Source: Mycetocola_A sp015752285 (GTDB lineage Bacteria; Actinomycetota; Actinomycetes; Actinomycetales; Microbacteriaceae). Taken from it: a DNA stretch of 64,000 bases. Positions within the stretch are counted from its first letter, which is position 1. Each line of letters opens with the position of its first letter. The notes beneath the pieces were generated by a model, which did not search any database, was not told where the DNA came from, and worked only from the letters and a program-made list of their open reading frames with translations. The translations under genes were made by a program, and so were the position numbers. The stretch is taken from contig NZ_JADOUY010000002.1 of the NCBI RefSeq assembly GCF_015752285.1, forward strand, positions 434,001-498,000. Direction: 5' to 3'. Below, one piece after another: positions 41,992 through 50,977 of the stretch.

Positions 41992-43287
41992 CTACTCCTC
42001 TATCGATTCGAATGATCTCTGCACGTCGCGCAAGGCAGCACTCCGCGTCACGATCACGGTGCTCACCCGCTTGCGCCGACCCTCTGTCCGTTCGGCGGTC
42101 AGCCGGAGCCCGTCGGTCTCAGCGACCGAACCGGAAACCGGAAGCCGGCCGAGCACCTTCGTCAGCAGCCCGCCGACGGTGTCGACCTCGTCGTCGTCGA
42201 GTTCGAGATCGAACAGCTCACCGAGCTCGTCGACCGGAAGCCGGGCACTCACGCGGTAGCGGTTGTCGTCGAGTTTCTCGACGTCAGGTGAGTCGGTGTC
42301 GTATTCGTCGGAGATCTCGCCGACGAGTTCCTCCAGCAGGTCTTCGAGTGTGACGAGGCCGGCGATTCCGCCGTACTCGTCGACGACCATCGCCAGGTGG
42401 TTGGATTCGAGCTGCATCTGCTGCAGCAGCGAGTCCGCCTTCTTCGATTCGGGCACGAAGAGTGCGGGGCGGGCGAGTGCCCGGACGCTGACGCTGTTCG
42501 CAGCAGCATCCCCCTCATGGATGAGACGGACGACGTCCTTGAGGTAGAGAATGCCTGCGACCTCGTCGACCTCACCGTCGGTGACCGGGATCCGCGAAAC
42601 ACCGGTGCGCAGGAACAGGCTCATCGCCTGCTGCACTGTGACGCTTGCGTCGACGGTGACCATGTCCGTGCGGGGAATCATGACCTCGCGCACCACGGTT
42701 TCGTTGAACTCGAAGATCGAGTGGATAAGTTCCCGGTCATCCTCTTCGAGCACATCGAGTTCGGTTGCCTCGTCGACCATGTTGAGCAGCTGTTCCTCGG
42801 AAGAGAACGACGCTTCGCGTGCGACTCCAGGGGTGACCCGGTTGCCGAACGCGACGAGGGCGTTCGCCAGGGGGCCGAGCAGAACGCGGACCGTCCGAAT
42901 GATGGGTGCAGTGACCAGAAGTATGACGTCCGAATGCGACTTGCCGAAACTGCGCGGACTCGCGCCGACCAGGACGAACGACACGGCAGTCATGATCAGG
43001 GCCGAGAGCAGCAACACAAGCCACGGCGAGTCGATCGAGAAGGCGAAAGCCAGCGTGACGAGAACCGCCGCAGTCGTCTCAGCGAGCACACGGATGAAAT
43101 TGATGGCGTTGAGATGGGCGCCGGGCTCGTCAGCGATGGCCCTGAGGTACCTGGGACGTCGCGATCTCTCGGCCAGCTCGGCCATGACGGCTCGCGACGT
43201 CACTCCGATGGCCGCGTCTGCCGCCGCCATGAGTCCGCCGAAGGCGACGAGGACGAGCGCGATCCCGATGAACCAGTACAGGAACAT
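41992..43287 (-). CDS. HlyC/CorC family CBS-domain membrane protein
   Basis: A 431-residue protein with a CNNM/DUF21 membrane domain (about 1-180), two CBS domains (about 195-330) with VREVMIPRTDMVTVD and HLAMVVDEYGGIAGLVTLED, and a C-terminal CorC_HlyC domain. A role in magnesium transport is suggested by the family. It lies between ybeY and era with overlapping ends. Confidence 0.92.
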   Translation of the reverse strand: MFLYWFIGIALVLVAFGGLMAAADAAIGVTSRAVMAELAERSRRPRYLRAIADEPGAHLNAINFIRVLAETTAAVLVTLAFAFSIDSPWLVLLLSALIMTAVSFVLVGASPRSFGKSHSDVILLVTAPIIRTVRVLLGPLANALVAFGNRVTPGVAREASFSSEEQLLNMVDEATELDVLEEDDRELIHSIFEFNETVVREVMIPRTDMVTVDASVTVQQAMSLFLRTGVSRIPVTDGEVDEVAGILYLKDVVRLIHEGDAAANSVSVRALARPALFVPESKKADSLLQQMQLESNHLAMVVDEYGGIAGLVTLEDLLEELVGEISDEYDTDSPDVEKLDDNRYRVSARLPVDELGELFDLELDDDEVDTVGGLLTKVLGRLPVSGSVAETDGLRLTAERTEGRRKRVSTVIVTRSAALRDVQRSFESIEE

Positions 43288-43751
43288 CAGCGGGATGAAC
43301 GTTCCTGCACGGAGAACCCGAGCAGGATGTCACGCTGGATGCCGAACATCTCGCGTTCCTCGGCTGGTTCCGCGTGGTCGAAACCCAGCAGGTGGAGGAT
43401 GCCGTGTGTCGTGAGGAGCAGCAGCTCCTGCAGCGTCGAATGACCGGCTGTCTCGGCCTGGCCTTCGGCGACCTGGGGACACAGCACGATGTCGCCAAGA
43501 AGTCCTGCGGCTGTCGGGGAGTCCTCCGTCCCTGGTCGCAGCTCGTCCATCGGGAAGCTGAGGACGTCGGTGGGGCCTGGCTCATCCATCCACTGCACAT
43601 GGAGCTGTTCCATCGCGGCTTCATCGACGAGAACGATGTTGAGGTCTGCCTCCTGGCTGACGTGCATGGCGCCAAGAGCGTAGTCGGCGAGCCGCAGAAG
43701 CGCGGCCTCATCGACGGGGATGGTGGATTCGTTGTTGATCTCGATACTCAT
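43287..43751 (-). CDS. ybeY: Endoribonuclease YbeY
   Basis: A 154-residue metal-dependent RNase for 16S rRNA maturation. The zinc histidines H116, H120 and H126 are in HGILHLLGFDH. Its stop overlaps the next start as TGATG, and its start overlaps the phoH stop. Confidence 0.95.
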   Translation of the reverse strand: MSIEINNESTIPVDEAALLRLADYALGAMHVSQEADLNIVLVDEAAMEQLHVQWMDEPGPTDVLSFPMDELRPGTEDSPTAAGLLGDIVLCPQVAEGQAETAGHSTLQELLLLTTHGILHLLGFDHAEPAEEREMFGIQRDILLGFSVQERSSR

Positions 43752-44857
43752 GAACTCGTGCCCCTCCGAGGCATCCGATCCCGGGGAGATGCTCCCCGCC
43801 GCTCGGCGCGGTTCGCGAATTCCTTGGCCTGCCCGCGTTCGAACCGCTCGGCCTGCTTCACAGCGTCGTATTCGCTATAGGCGTCGACGATCTTCGCGAC
43901 GAGGCTGTGACGCACCACGTCGTCGCTGGTCAGGCGGGCGAAGTGGATGTCGTCGACGTCTGACAGCACGCGCGTCACGAGACGGAGCCCCGATGCGCCC
44001 TCTGGCAGGTCGATCTGGGTGATGTCGCCGGTCACGACGATCTTCGAGCCGAAGCCGAGCCGGGTGAGGAACATCTTCATCTGCTCGGGTGACGTGTTCT
44101 GCGCCTCATCGAGAACGATGAAGGCGTTGTTGAGCGTGCGGCCACGCATGTAGGCGAGCGGCGCGACCTCGACCGTGCCTGCGGCGAGAAGCTTCGGCAC
44201 CAGTTCGGGATCCATCATTTCGTTGAGCGCGTCGAAGAGCGGGCGCAGGTAGGGGTCGATCTTGTCGGTCAGAGTGCCAGGGAGGAACCCGAGCCTCTCC
44301 CCCGCCTCCACGGCTGGACGCGTGAGAATGATCCGTTCGACCTCTTTGCGCTGGAGCGCCTGCACGGCCTTGGCCATGGCGAGGTAGGTCTTGCCGGTTC
44401 CGGCCGGGCCGATCCCGAACACGATGGTGTTCTCATCGATCGCGTCGACGTATTCCTTCTGGCCGAGCGTCTTCGGACGGATGCTTTTGCCACGCGACGT
44501 CAGGATGGCCTGCCCGAGAAGGTCGGCCGGTTTGCCCGAACCGTCTTCGAGGATGCGTGCTGACGAGAGAACCTCCACAGGCTCCAGATCCTGGCCCTGC
44601 CTGACCATGTCGATCAGTTCGGCGATCAGACTCTCGGCCGCGCGGACCTGCGCTGCGTCACCGGTGAGGGTGATGTCGTTTCCCCGGACGTGGAGCGAGA
44701 CAGACGGGTACTGCTTTTCGATGGTCGTCAGGAGACGATCCTGCGCCCCGAGGAGTCGCACCATCGCGACGCCGTCGACATGCAGCTTTGCCTCAGCGAT
44801 ATCCGGACGGATGTCCTGGTCATCGGCGGGAAGTAGCGGATCATTCATTTTCGGCAC
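43748..44857 (-). CDS. PhoH-like ATPase
   Basis: A 369-residue PhoH-family protein with Walker A GPAGTGKT, Walker B FIVLDEAQNTS and an N-terminal KH-like segment. It is thought to act in RNA metabolism. GTG 44857 has AGAGG 6 bases upstream; ATG 44848 is the alternative. It overlaps the hinT end by 17 bases. Confidence 0.92.
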   Translation of the reverse strand: MPKMNDPLLPADDQDIRPDIAEAKLHVDGVAMVRLLGAQDRLLTTIEKQYPSVSLHVRGNDITLTGDAAQVRAAESLIAELIDMVRQGQDLEPVEVLSSARILEDGSGKPADLLGQAILTSRGKSIRPKTLGQKEYVDAIDENTIVFGIGPAGTGKTYLAMAKAVQALQRKEVERIILTRPAVEAGERLGFLPGTLTDKIDPYLRPLFDALNEMMDPELVPKLLAAGTVEVAPLAYMRGRTLNNAFIVLDEAQNTSPEQMKMFLTRLGFGSKIVVTGDITQIDLPEGASGLRLVTRVLSDVDDIHFARLTSDDVVRHSLVAKIVDAYSEYDAVKQAERFERGQAKEFANRAERRGASPRDRMPRRGTSS

Positions 44858-45197
44858 GTGGATCCTCTCCGAGGTCGCCGATGAGTACGTGAGCATGAAC
44901 GTGGAAAACGGTTTGTCCTGCGCGTTCGCCGGTGTTGAAGATGAGACGGAACTGCCCGCCGTGTGGGTCTGCAAGCTCCTGGGCGAAAGCGATGAGCTCG
45001 GCCAGCAGGGCCGGATCACCCGCGGCCAGCTCGGCGACGGTGGCGAACTTCCCGGTCTTGGGGATGACGAGGATGTGGACCGGGGCTTTCGGCGCGATGT
45101 CGTTGATCGCGATGAGCCGGTCGGTCTCACCGACGATGGTGGCGGGAATCTCGCGCGCGATGATTCGGCTGAAGATGCTGGGTTCGGTCGTCGACAT
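44841..45197 (-). CDS. HIT family hydrolase (HinT-like)
   Basis: A 118-residue nucleotide phosphoramidase. The histidine triad is H99, H101 and H103 in FHVHAHVL, with FSRIIAREIP at the N-terminus. It sits between rsmE and phoH as in many actinobacteria. Confidence 0.94.
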   Translation of the reverse strand: MSTTEPSIFSRIIAREIPATIVGETDRLIAINDIAPKAPVHILVIPKTGKFATVAELAAGDPALLAELIAFAQELADPHGGQFRLIFNTGERAGQTVFHVHAHVLIGDLGEDPRAENE

Positions 45198-45245
45198 GGT
45201 CCTATCCTACGAAGCCCCGGCGACGCGCGGGTGCCGGGAAGCCGC

Positions 45246-45980
45246 TCACCAGCGTCCGAGGGCCGCGTTGAGCACCGCGATCGCAGCAGGTCCCGCTGAG
45301 GACGTGCGGAGGATCGTGTTTCCGAGCCGTACCCGTTCGGCGCCCGCGGCGGAGAGCGCGTCGAGTTCATGGCCACTGATCCCACCCTCAGGGCCGACCA
45401 CGAGCAGCAGGTCCTTGCCGTCCGGGTCCGGGGCGAGCGCACTGAGCCGATCCGTTGCTGTCGGGTCGAGGAGAAGAACCCGGGATGTCGCGGCCAGCCT
45501 TTCAAGGTCCGCGCTCGTCGCGAGTGGACCGACCTCGGGGACGTAGAAGCGGATCGACTGCTTGGACGCTTCCCGCACGATGGTCTCCCACCGGGAACGG
45601 CCCTTCTCTTTCTTGGCACCCTCCCAACGGGAGACGCTGCGAGAGGCTGCCCACGGGAGGATCGCTGACACTCCGAGTTCGGTTGCGGCCTGCACGGCCA
45701 TCTCGTCGCGATCACCCTTCGCGAGAGCCTGCACGAGCACGAGACGGGGCGTGGGCTCCGGCTCGCTCTCGACGGAGGAGATCCGAACGCCGACCGTTCC
45801 CGGTTCGGTGGATTCGATCCTGCCCGTCGCGATCAGTCCCCGGCCGTTGCCGATCAGGATCTCGTCACCGACGCGCGACCGGTTCACGGTCACTGCGTGC
45901 TTCGCCTCGGCACCGGTGAGGTCGACGAGAGCCCCGACGGTGGTGCCGTCGAGGTCCTCCCGCAGGTAGAGGCTGCTCAT
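45246..45980 (-). CDS. rsmE: 16S rRNA (uracil-1498-N3)-methyltransferase RsmE
   Basis: A 244-residue SPOUT methyltransferase. The C-terminal knot has LLLVVGPEGGISGHELDAL and VRLGNTILRTSSAGPAAIAV. The ATG is 1 base after the dnaJ stop. Confidence 0.94.
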   Translation of the reverse strand: MSSLYLREDLDGTTVGALVDLTGAEAKHAVTVNRSRVGDEILIGNGRGLIATGRIESTEPGTVGVRISSVESEPEPTPRLVLVQALAKGDRDEMAVQAATELGVSAILPWAASRSVSRWEGAKKEKGRSRWETIVREASKQSIRFYVPEVGPLATSADLERLAATSRVLLLDPTATDRLSALAPDPDGKDLLLVVGPEGGISGHELDALSAAGAERVRLGNTILRTSSAGPAAIAVLNAALGRW

Positions 45981-45981
45981 G

Positions 45982-47073
45982 TCAGCCGAGGAAGCGGTCG
46001 CGCAGCTTCGAGAACAGTCCCTGCTGGAATGAACCGAGCTGGGCACCCTTCTGATCGCGCCCCGCGGCGAAGGTCTTGATCAGTTCGCGCTCACGGTGGT
46101 CGAGGCGGGTGGGGGTGACCACCTGCACGCCGATCCGAAGATCTCCTCGCCCGTTACCGCGCAACTTCGTGACTCCCCGCCCCTTGACGGTGAGCACCTC
46201 GGAGCTCTGAACACCCGGCTTCAACTCGACGTCGACGTCACCGTCGAGGGCGTTGATGGTTGTCGTGACGCCGAGGATGGCATCCGTCATCGGCACGTCG
46301 AGGGTGCAGAGCAGATCGTCGCCGTTGCGGCTGAACCGATCGTCGCTGCGCACCTTGATCTCGAGGTAGAGGTCGCCGTGCGGGCCGCCGGCCGGACCGA
46401 TCTCGCCGCTGCCCGGCATCTGCAGGCGGAGTCCGGTGTCGACTCCCGCCGGGATATCGACGGGAACCGTACGGCGATCGCGCACGCGCCCCTGACCCTG
46501 GCAGGTGACGCACGGGTTGGGGATGACCGTCCCGTACCCGCGGCAGGTGCCGCACGGGGTCGAGGTCATGACGTTGCCGAGAAGCGAGCGGACGGCGCGC
46601 TGGATCGAGCCGGTACCGCGGCAGATGTCGCACGTGATCGGCGAGGTGCCCGGCTGGCAGCAGGATCCCTGGCAGGTGTCACAGAGAACCGCGGTGTCGA
46701 CCTCGAGGTCGCGATGGGTGCCGAAGATGACTTCGGCGAGGTCCACCTCGACCCGCAGGAGCGCGTCCTGGCCGCGTTCACGACGCGATTTGGGTCCGCG
46801 TTGCTGCTGACCGCCGAAGAAGGTGTCGAAGATGTCGCCGAACCCGCCGAACCCGCCGCCCATTCCGCCGGATCCGCCCATGTCGTACTGCTGGCGCTGT
46901 TTGGCGTCGCTGAGCACGTCGTATGCGTGGGTGACTTCCTTGAACCGTTCGGATGCCTCTGCACCGGGATTCACATCGGGGTGCAGCTCGCGCGCGAGGC
47001 GTCGATACGCCTTCTTGATCTCGTCTGTGGTCGCTTCGCGCGACACTCCGAGAACTTCATAATGGTCAGCCAC
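45982..47073 (-). CDS. dnaJ: Molecular chaperone DnaJ
   Basis: A 363-residue type I J-protein that works with DnaK. The J domain has HPD in ARELHPDVNPGAE, a Gly/Phe-rich linker with GGFGGFGDIFDTFF follows, and four CxxC repeats form the zinc centre. The first repeat reads CDTCQGSCC instead of CxxCxGxG. It is the second gene of the hrcA operon, so CIRCE should control it. Confidence 0.95.
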   Translation of the reverse strand: MADHYEVLGVSREATTDEIKKAYRRLARELHPDVNPGAEASERFKEVTHAYDVLSDAKQRQQYDMGGSGGMGGGFGGFGDIFDTFFGGQQQRGPKSRRERGQDALLRVEVDLAEVIFGTHRDLEVDTAVLCDTCQGSCCQPGTSPITCDICRGTGSIQRAVRSLLGNVMTSTPCGTCRGYGTVIPNPCVTCQGQGRVRDRRTVPVDIPAGVDTGLRLQMPGSGEIGPAGGPHGDLYLEIKVRSDDRFSRNGDDLLCTLDVPMTDAILGVTTTINALDGDVDVELKPGVQSSEVLTVKGRGVTKLRGNGRGDLRIGVQVVTPTRLDHRERELIKTFAAGRDQKGAQLGSFQQGLFSKLRDRFLG

Positions 47074-47152
47074 TCAAGGCCTTTCGTCGTGGGGTCGTCG
47101 TTGTGCTCGGGAAACGACCGGGGGGATGGTGAGCTGTGCCGAGTCCAGCAGG

Positions 47153-48175
47153 TCAGTTGTCGCCGAGCTGGTGCGACAGGTATCGCGCGACCGCTCGGAC
47201 GGCTGCAAGATTGTTGGAGTAATCCATTCTCGTCGGTCCGAGCACGCCGAGTCTGGCAAGTTCGCCAGCAGAGGAACGATAGTTGCTCGCGATGATCGAG
47301 GTTTCCCCGAGCCCGAACGACGCGTTCTCCCGGCCGATCGACGCCGATACCCCGTTCAGATCGACCGCCATCTCGCCGAACAACCGCAGAAGCACCACCT
47401 GTTGTTCGAGGGCCTCGAGCACCGGGTAGATGCTTCCGGTGAAGTCGTCCTCCGTGCGGGCGAGGTTTGCGGCTCCGGCCATGACGAGTTTGTCGTGCCG
47501 GTACTCGTCGAACTGTTCGGCCAGGGCGTGGGTGACTCGGGCGACGAGCAGTTCGTCTTCCTGCTCGGATTCGGTGCGAATGGCGTCGAGGATCGCCGAA
47601 GATGCGTCGACGTTCGTTCCACCCAGTCTCGCATTGAGCCGACCCTTCAAGCGCTCCAGGCGTGGGGCGTCGACCGGATGTTCGATCTCGACAACGCGCT
47701 GCTCCACCCGCCCGGTGTCGGTGATGAGCACGGTCAGCAGACGGTGTTCGGTCAGGCCGACGAGCTCGACATGACGAACCTGCGCCCGGGCGAAGGAGGG
47801 ATACTGCACGATCGCCACCTGGTTCGTGATCTGCGACAGCAGACGCACGGTTCGCAGGAGAACGTCATCCAGTCCGACCGACTGGCCGAGGAACGTTTCG
47901 ATGGCTTCCCGCTGCGCCGGCGACAGTGGTTTGCGATCGGCGAGCTGATCGACGAAGAGGCGGTAGCCCTTGTCTGTCGGCACCCGTCCGGACGACGTGT
48001 GAGGAGCAGAGATGAGTTCTTCCTCTTCGAGCTGCGCCATGTCGTTGCGGATCGTCGCGGCGGAGACGCCGAATGAATGCCGCTCGACGATGGCTTTCGA
48101 CCCGACGGGCTCACGGCTGGCGACATAGTCCTGCACGATAACGCGGAGGACTTCGAGGCTTCTCTCGGAAACCAT
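47153..48175 (-). CDS. hrcA: Heat-inducible transcription repressor HrcA
   Basis: A 340-residue repressor with N-terminal winged helix (SREPVGSKAIVERHSFGVSA, ATIRNDMAQLEEE) and a dimerisation domain. It binds CIRCE and is released when GroEL is busy. A perfect CIRCE lies 35 bases upstream of its start. Confidence 0.95.
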   Translation of the reverse strand: MVSERSLEVLRVIVQDYVASREPVGSKAIVERHSFGVSAATIRNDMAQLEEEELISAPHTSSGRVPTDKGYRLFVDQLADRKPLSPAQREAIETFLGQSVGLDDVLLRTVRLLSQITNQVAIVQYPSFARAQVRHVELVGLTEHRLLTVLITDTGRVEQRVVEIEHPVDAPRLERLKGRLNARLGGTNVDASSAILDAIRTESEQEDELLVARVTHALAEQFDEYRHDKLVMAGAANLARTEDDFTGSIYPVLEALEQQVVLLRLFGEMAVDLNGVSASIGRENASFGLGETSIIASNYRSSAGELARLGVLGPTRMDYSNNLAAVRAVARYLSHQLGDN

Positions 48176-48209
48176 GTGCCCCTCCTCCCGCTGAACCGGC
48201 CTCGAACCT

Positions 48210-48236
48210 TTGGCACTCCAAGACCCTGAGTGCCAA
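48210..48236. promoter_or_regulatory. CIRCE operator
   Basis: TTGGCACTC and GAGTGCCAA are exact complements with a 9-base spacer. The standard element is TTAGCACTC-N9-GAGTGCTAA; here one paired position in each arm differs and pairing is kept. It lies before hrcA-dnaJ. Confidence 0.95.
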
Positions 48237-48383
48237 TTCTAGCGCGCGCCTCGCGGGGGAGGTAATTGCCGAACGCCCTGAACAGCAGTACTTTTAGCTC
48301 AAGCCCGCCACGACAGTTCCTCAGCAGGAACGCGTATGGACGGGCGCACAGTGCATCAGCGCCACCGATCGAAAGGCTTGGCC

Positions 48384-49052
48384 ATGACCGACCCCAACGC
48401 GCAACCCCCGGTTGATCCCGCCCAGAACCAGCCGCAGCAGGCGCCCCAGCCACCGCAGCAGCCCCAGGCACCGCAGCAGCCATACGGTGGCCAGCCGCAG
48501 CAGCCGTATGGCGGTCAGCAGCCGCAGCAGCCCTATGGCGGTCAGCAGCCGCACCAGGGCCAACAGGCTCCCTACCAGGGGCAGCAGCCGCCCTATGGCC
48601 AGCAGCAGTATGGCCAACAGCCTCAGCCCGGCCAGCAGCCTCCCCAGTACGGCTACCAGGGGCAGCAGCAGGCAGGAGCACCGCTCACGCAGGCAGAAGA
48701 CAAGCAGTGGGCGTCGTTCGCTCACTTCGGTGGCGCACTCGGTGCGTTCCTCGGCGCCGGAACCGCTGGGTGGATCGCTCCGCTCATCATTTTCCTGGTG
48801 TTCAAGGACCGCGGACCGTTCACTCGCCAGGAGGCGAAGGAATCCCTGAACTTCCAGCTCACCGTGACGATCTTCGTTGTCGGACTCTACATCGTCGGCA
48901 CGATCCTCGCCTTCGTGCTCATCGGCTTCCTGCTCTACCCGCTGGCCTGGATCGTCGGAGTACTCGGAATCATCTTCGGCATCATCGGCGGCGTCAAGGT
49001 CAACAACGGCGAGGCGTACCGCTACTTCTTCGCCTTCCGGATGGTGAAGTAA
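48384..49052 (+). CDS. DUF4870 membrane protein with Pro/Gln/Gly/Tyr-rich N-terminus
   Basis: A 222-residue protein. Residues 1-100 are low complexity with repeated QQPYGG, and residues 105-215 hold the DUF4870 domain with three membrane helices and ESLNFQLT. The repeats are mirrored in tandem DNA repeats (about 48480-48560). ATG 48384 follows GAAAGG. Function is unknown; it is divergent from hrcA and convergent with hemW. Confidence 0.88.
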   Translation: MTDPNAQPPVDPAQNQPQQAPQPPQQPQAPQQPYGGQPQQPYGGQQPQQPYGGQQPHQGQQAPYQGQQPPYGQQQYGQQPQPGQQPPQYGYQGQQQAGAPLTQAEDKQWASFAHFGGALGAFLGAGTAGWIAPLIIFLVFKDRGPFTRQEAKESLNFQLTVTIFVVGLYIVGTILAFVLIGFLLYPLAWIVGVLGIIFGIIGGVKVNNGEAYRYFFAFRMVK

Positions 49053-49065
49053 GCAACCGACCGGT

Positions 49066-50289
49066 TCATTCGGTCAGCCTGCGGACGACCGCGTCCGCGA
49101 GAAGCCGCCCGCGCAGGGTCAGTTCCACTGTTCCGCGCAGGGCGGCTTCGGCGTTCACGAGCTCGTCTGCGATCAGTCCCGCCACAGCCGTCCTGGCTTC
49201 TGCGGCGAGCGATGGGATTGCGATCCCCTCCCGCGTCCTGGCCTCGAGGAGAACCCGTTCGAGTTCCCTGGTCGAGGCATCGAGCGTCTCACGTCCGGCT
49301 CCGGGTGACAGGCCCTCGCTCATCCTGGCGGCATACGCAGCCGGATGCTTCACGTTCCACCACCGCACACCCCCGATGTGGCTGTGCGCCCCAGGCCCGA
49401 TTCCCCACCAGTCCTGGCTACGCCAGTAGGCGAGGTTGTGACGCGAACGGAACTCGGCCCCCTTCGCCCAGTTGCTGACCTCGTACCAGTCGAACCCTGC
49501 GGCCGCGAGCCGTGCGTCGACGAGCTCGTACATATCGGCCTGCAGGTCTTCATCCGGTCGGGCGACGAGGCCTGACCGGATCTGACGTGCCAGTTTCGTG
49601 CCGTCCTCGACGATGAGCGAGTACGCCGACAGATGGTCGGGATGGGTGCTGAGCGCCGCATCGACGGATGCCGACCAGTCGTCGATGCTCTCCCCCGGTG
49701 TTCCGTAGATCAGGTCGACACTGACCTGTAGTCCTGCCCGCCGTGCCCAGTCGACGACGAGAGGCACCCGATCGGGATCGTGGGTGCGTTCGAGAGTGGC
49801 GAGCACGTGGGGAACGGCTGACTGCATCCCGAACGAGACACGCGTGAATCCTGCGTCCGCGAGGGTCGCCAAGTACTCGGCGTCGACGGAGTCCGGGTTC
49901 GCCTCCGTGGTGACTTCGGCTCCCGCGGCGATGCCGATCGAGTCGCGAACGGAATCGAGCATCCGCACCAGGTCGGTCGCCGGCAGGAGGGTCGGGGTGC
50001 CTCCGCCGAAGAACACGGTGCCTGCGGGTCGGTCGGAGAACCCGGTGGCGCGGAGGGTGGCACCGGCGAAAGCGACCTCGGCTGCGGCCTCCGACGCGTA
50101 ATCCGACTGTTTCGCCCCACGCAGCTCGGTGGCCGTGTAGGTGTTGAAATCGCAGTAGCCGCACCGCACCCGGCAGAAAGGAACGTGCAGATAGACCGAC
50201 AGCATCCGATCCGATGCGCCGTCGAGTACGGATGCCGGAAGGGCGCCATCGAGGGGCGCCGGGTCGGCGATGGGCTGGGGCCCGGCCAT
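49066..50289 (-). CDS. hemW: Radical SAM protein HemW
   Basis: A 407-residue coproporphyrinogen-oxidase-like radical SAM protein. C39, C43 and C46 (FCRVRCGYC) bind the [4Fe-4S] cluster. HemW proteins act as haem chaperones rather than HemN oxidases. It follows lepA and the DUF1990 gene in the usual actinobacterial order. Confidence 0.92.
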   Translation of the reverse strand: MAGPQPIADPAPLDGALPASVLDGASDRMLSVYLHVPFCRVRCGYCDFNTYTATELRGAKQSDYASEAAAEVAFAGATLRATGFSDRPAGTVFFGGGTPTLLPATDLVRMLDSVRDSIGIAAGAEVTTEANPDSVDAEYLATLADAGFTRVSFGMQSAVPHVLATLERTHDPDRVPLVVDWARRAGLQVSVDLIYGTPGESIDDWSASVDAALSTHPDHLSAYSLIVEDGTKLARQIRSGLVARPDEDLQADMYELVDARLAAAGFDWYEVSNWAKGAEFRSRHNLAYWRSQDWWGIGPGAHSHIGGVRWWNVKHPAAYAARMSEGLSPGAGRETLDASTRELERVLLEARTREGIAIPSLAAEARTAVAGLIADELVNAEAALRGTVELTLRGRLLADAVVRRLTE

Positions 50290-50319
50290 CAGGGAGACCG
50301 GAAGGGGATGCGGTTCACG

Positions 50320-50973
50320 TCAGGCCGTCGGGGTCGACCACAGCGGCGAGAGGGAGCGCAGGAATGCGGTGGTGAATTTCTTGCGCCTGGCCTTCACCAG
50401 TGGCGGGACGAGGCGGTAGAGCAGGGAGACGGATCGCGTGAACGAGCGCACCTCGAACCAGACGGAGTCGTCGTCGCGTCGCTCGACCCGGAACGACTCC
50501 TCGCCGCTCACGCGGTGGGCGCCGACGGTCCCGTACGCGAAGGACACCGATGTGGGTTCCTCGACGACGTAGACGATCCGCACCCGTTCGTCCATCCGGA
50601 ACGCCCCGACATGCCCGCGGAGACGGGCCGTGGACCCCGACGCCACATATGGCGTGCCGTCGGCCGCGAACCGTTGCTCGCCGGACACGGCGATGGGTTC
50701 GAGGGCTGTTCCGTCTTCGGCGTATCGGATCCCGCCGTATCGCTGTCCGGCCTCGGCCTTGACCTCGAGAACGTCGAGTCCTGCACCGCGAAGCACGTCC
50801 CAGCTCAGCAGGGATGCGGTCGCCGACTCGAAACGCTCGACCCCGCTGCCGAGCCTGATGGACGCCTCATACGGTGTGAAGCCGCGCGGCGGGTAGGTCA
50901 TCAGGTCGTGGGCCTGTGTCGCCCCGACCGCCGCATAGTCGACGGGCTGGTCTTCGAAGTTGCTCCGGCGCAT
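50320..50973 (-). CDS. DUF1990 family protein
   Basis: A 217-residue protein of unknown function. The pattern of DUF1990 is visible in GFTPYEASIRLGSGVERFES, FAYGTVGAHRVSGEESFRVE and the C-terminal RKKFTTAFLRSL. It starts 4 bases after lepA ends. Confidence 0.85.
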   Translation of the reverse strand: MRRSNFEDQPVDYAAVGATQAHDLMTYPPRGFTPYEASIRLGSGVERFESATASLLSWDVLRGAGLDVLEVKAEAGQRYGGIRYAEDGTALEPIAVSGEQRFAADGTPYVASGSTARLRGHVGAFRMDERVRIVYVVEEPTSVSFAYGTVGAHRVSGEESFRVERRDDDSVWFEVRSFTRSVSLLYRLVPPLVKARRKKFTTAFLRSLSPLWSTPTA

Positions 50974-50977
50974 CCGC

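Noticed and set aside
44858..45715. Long N-terminal extension of the PhoH-like protein
   Set aside because: It crosses hinT and rsmE out of frame; homology begins near 44857.
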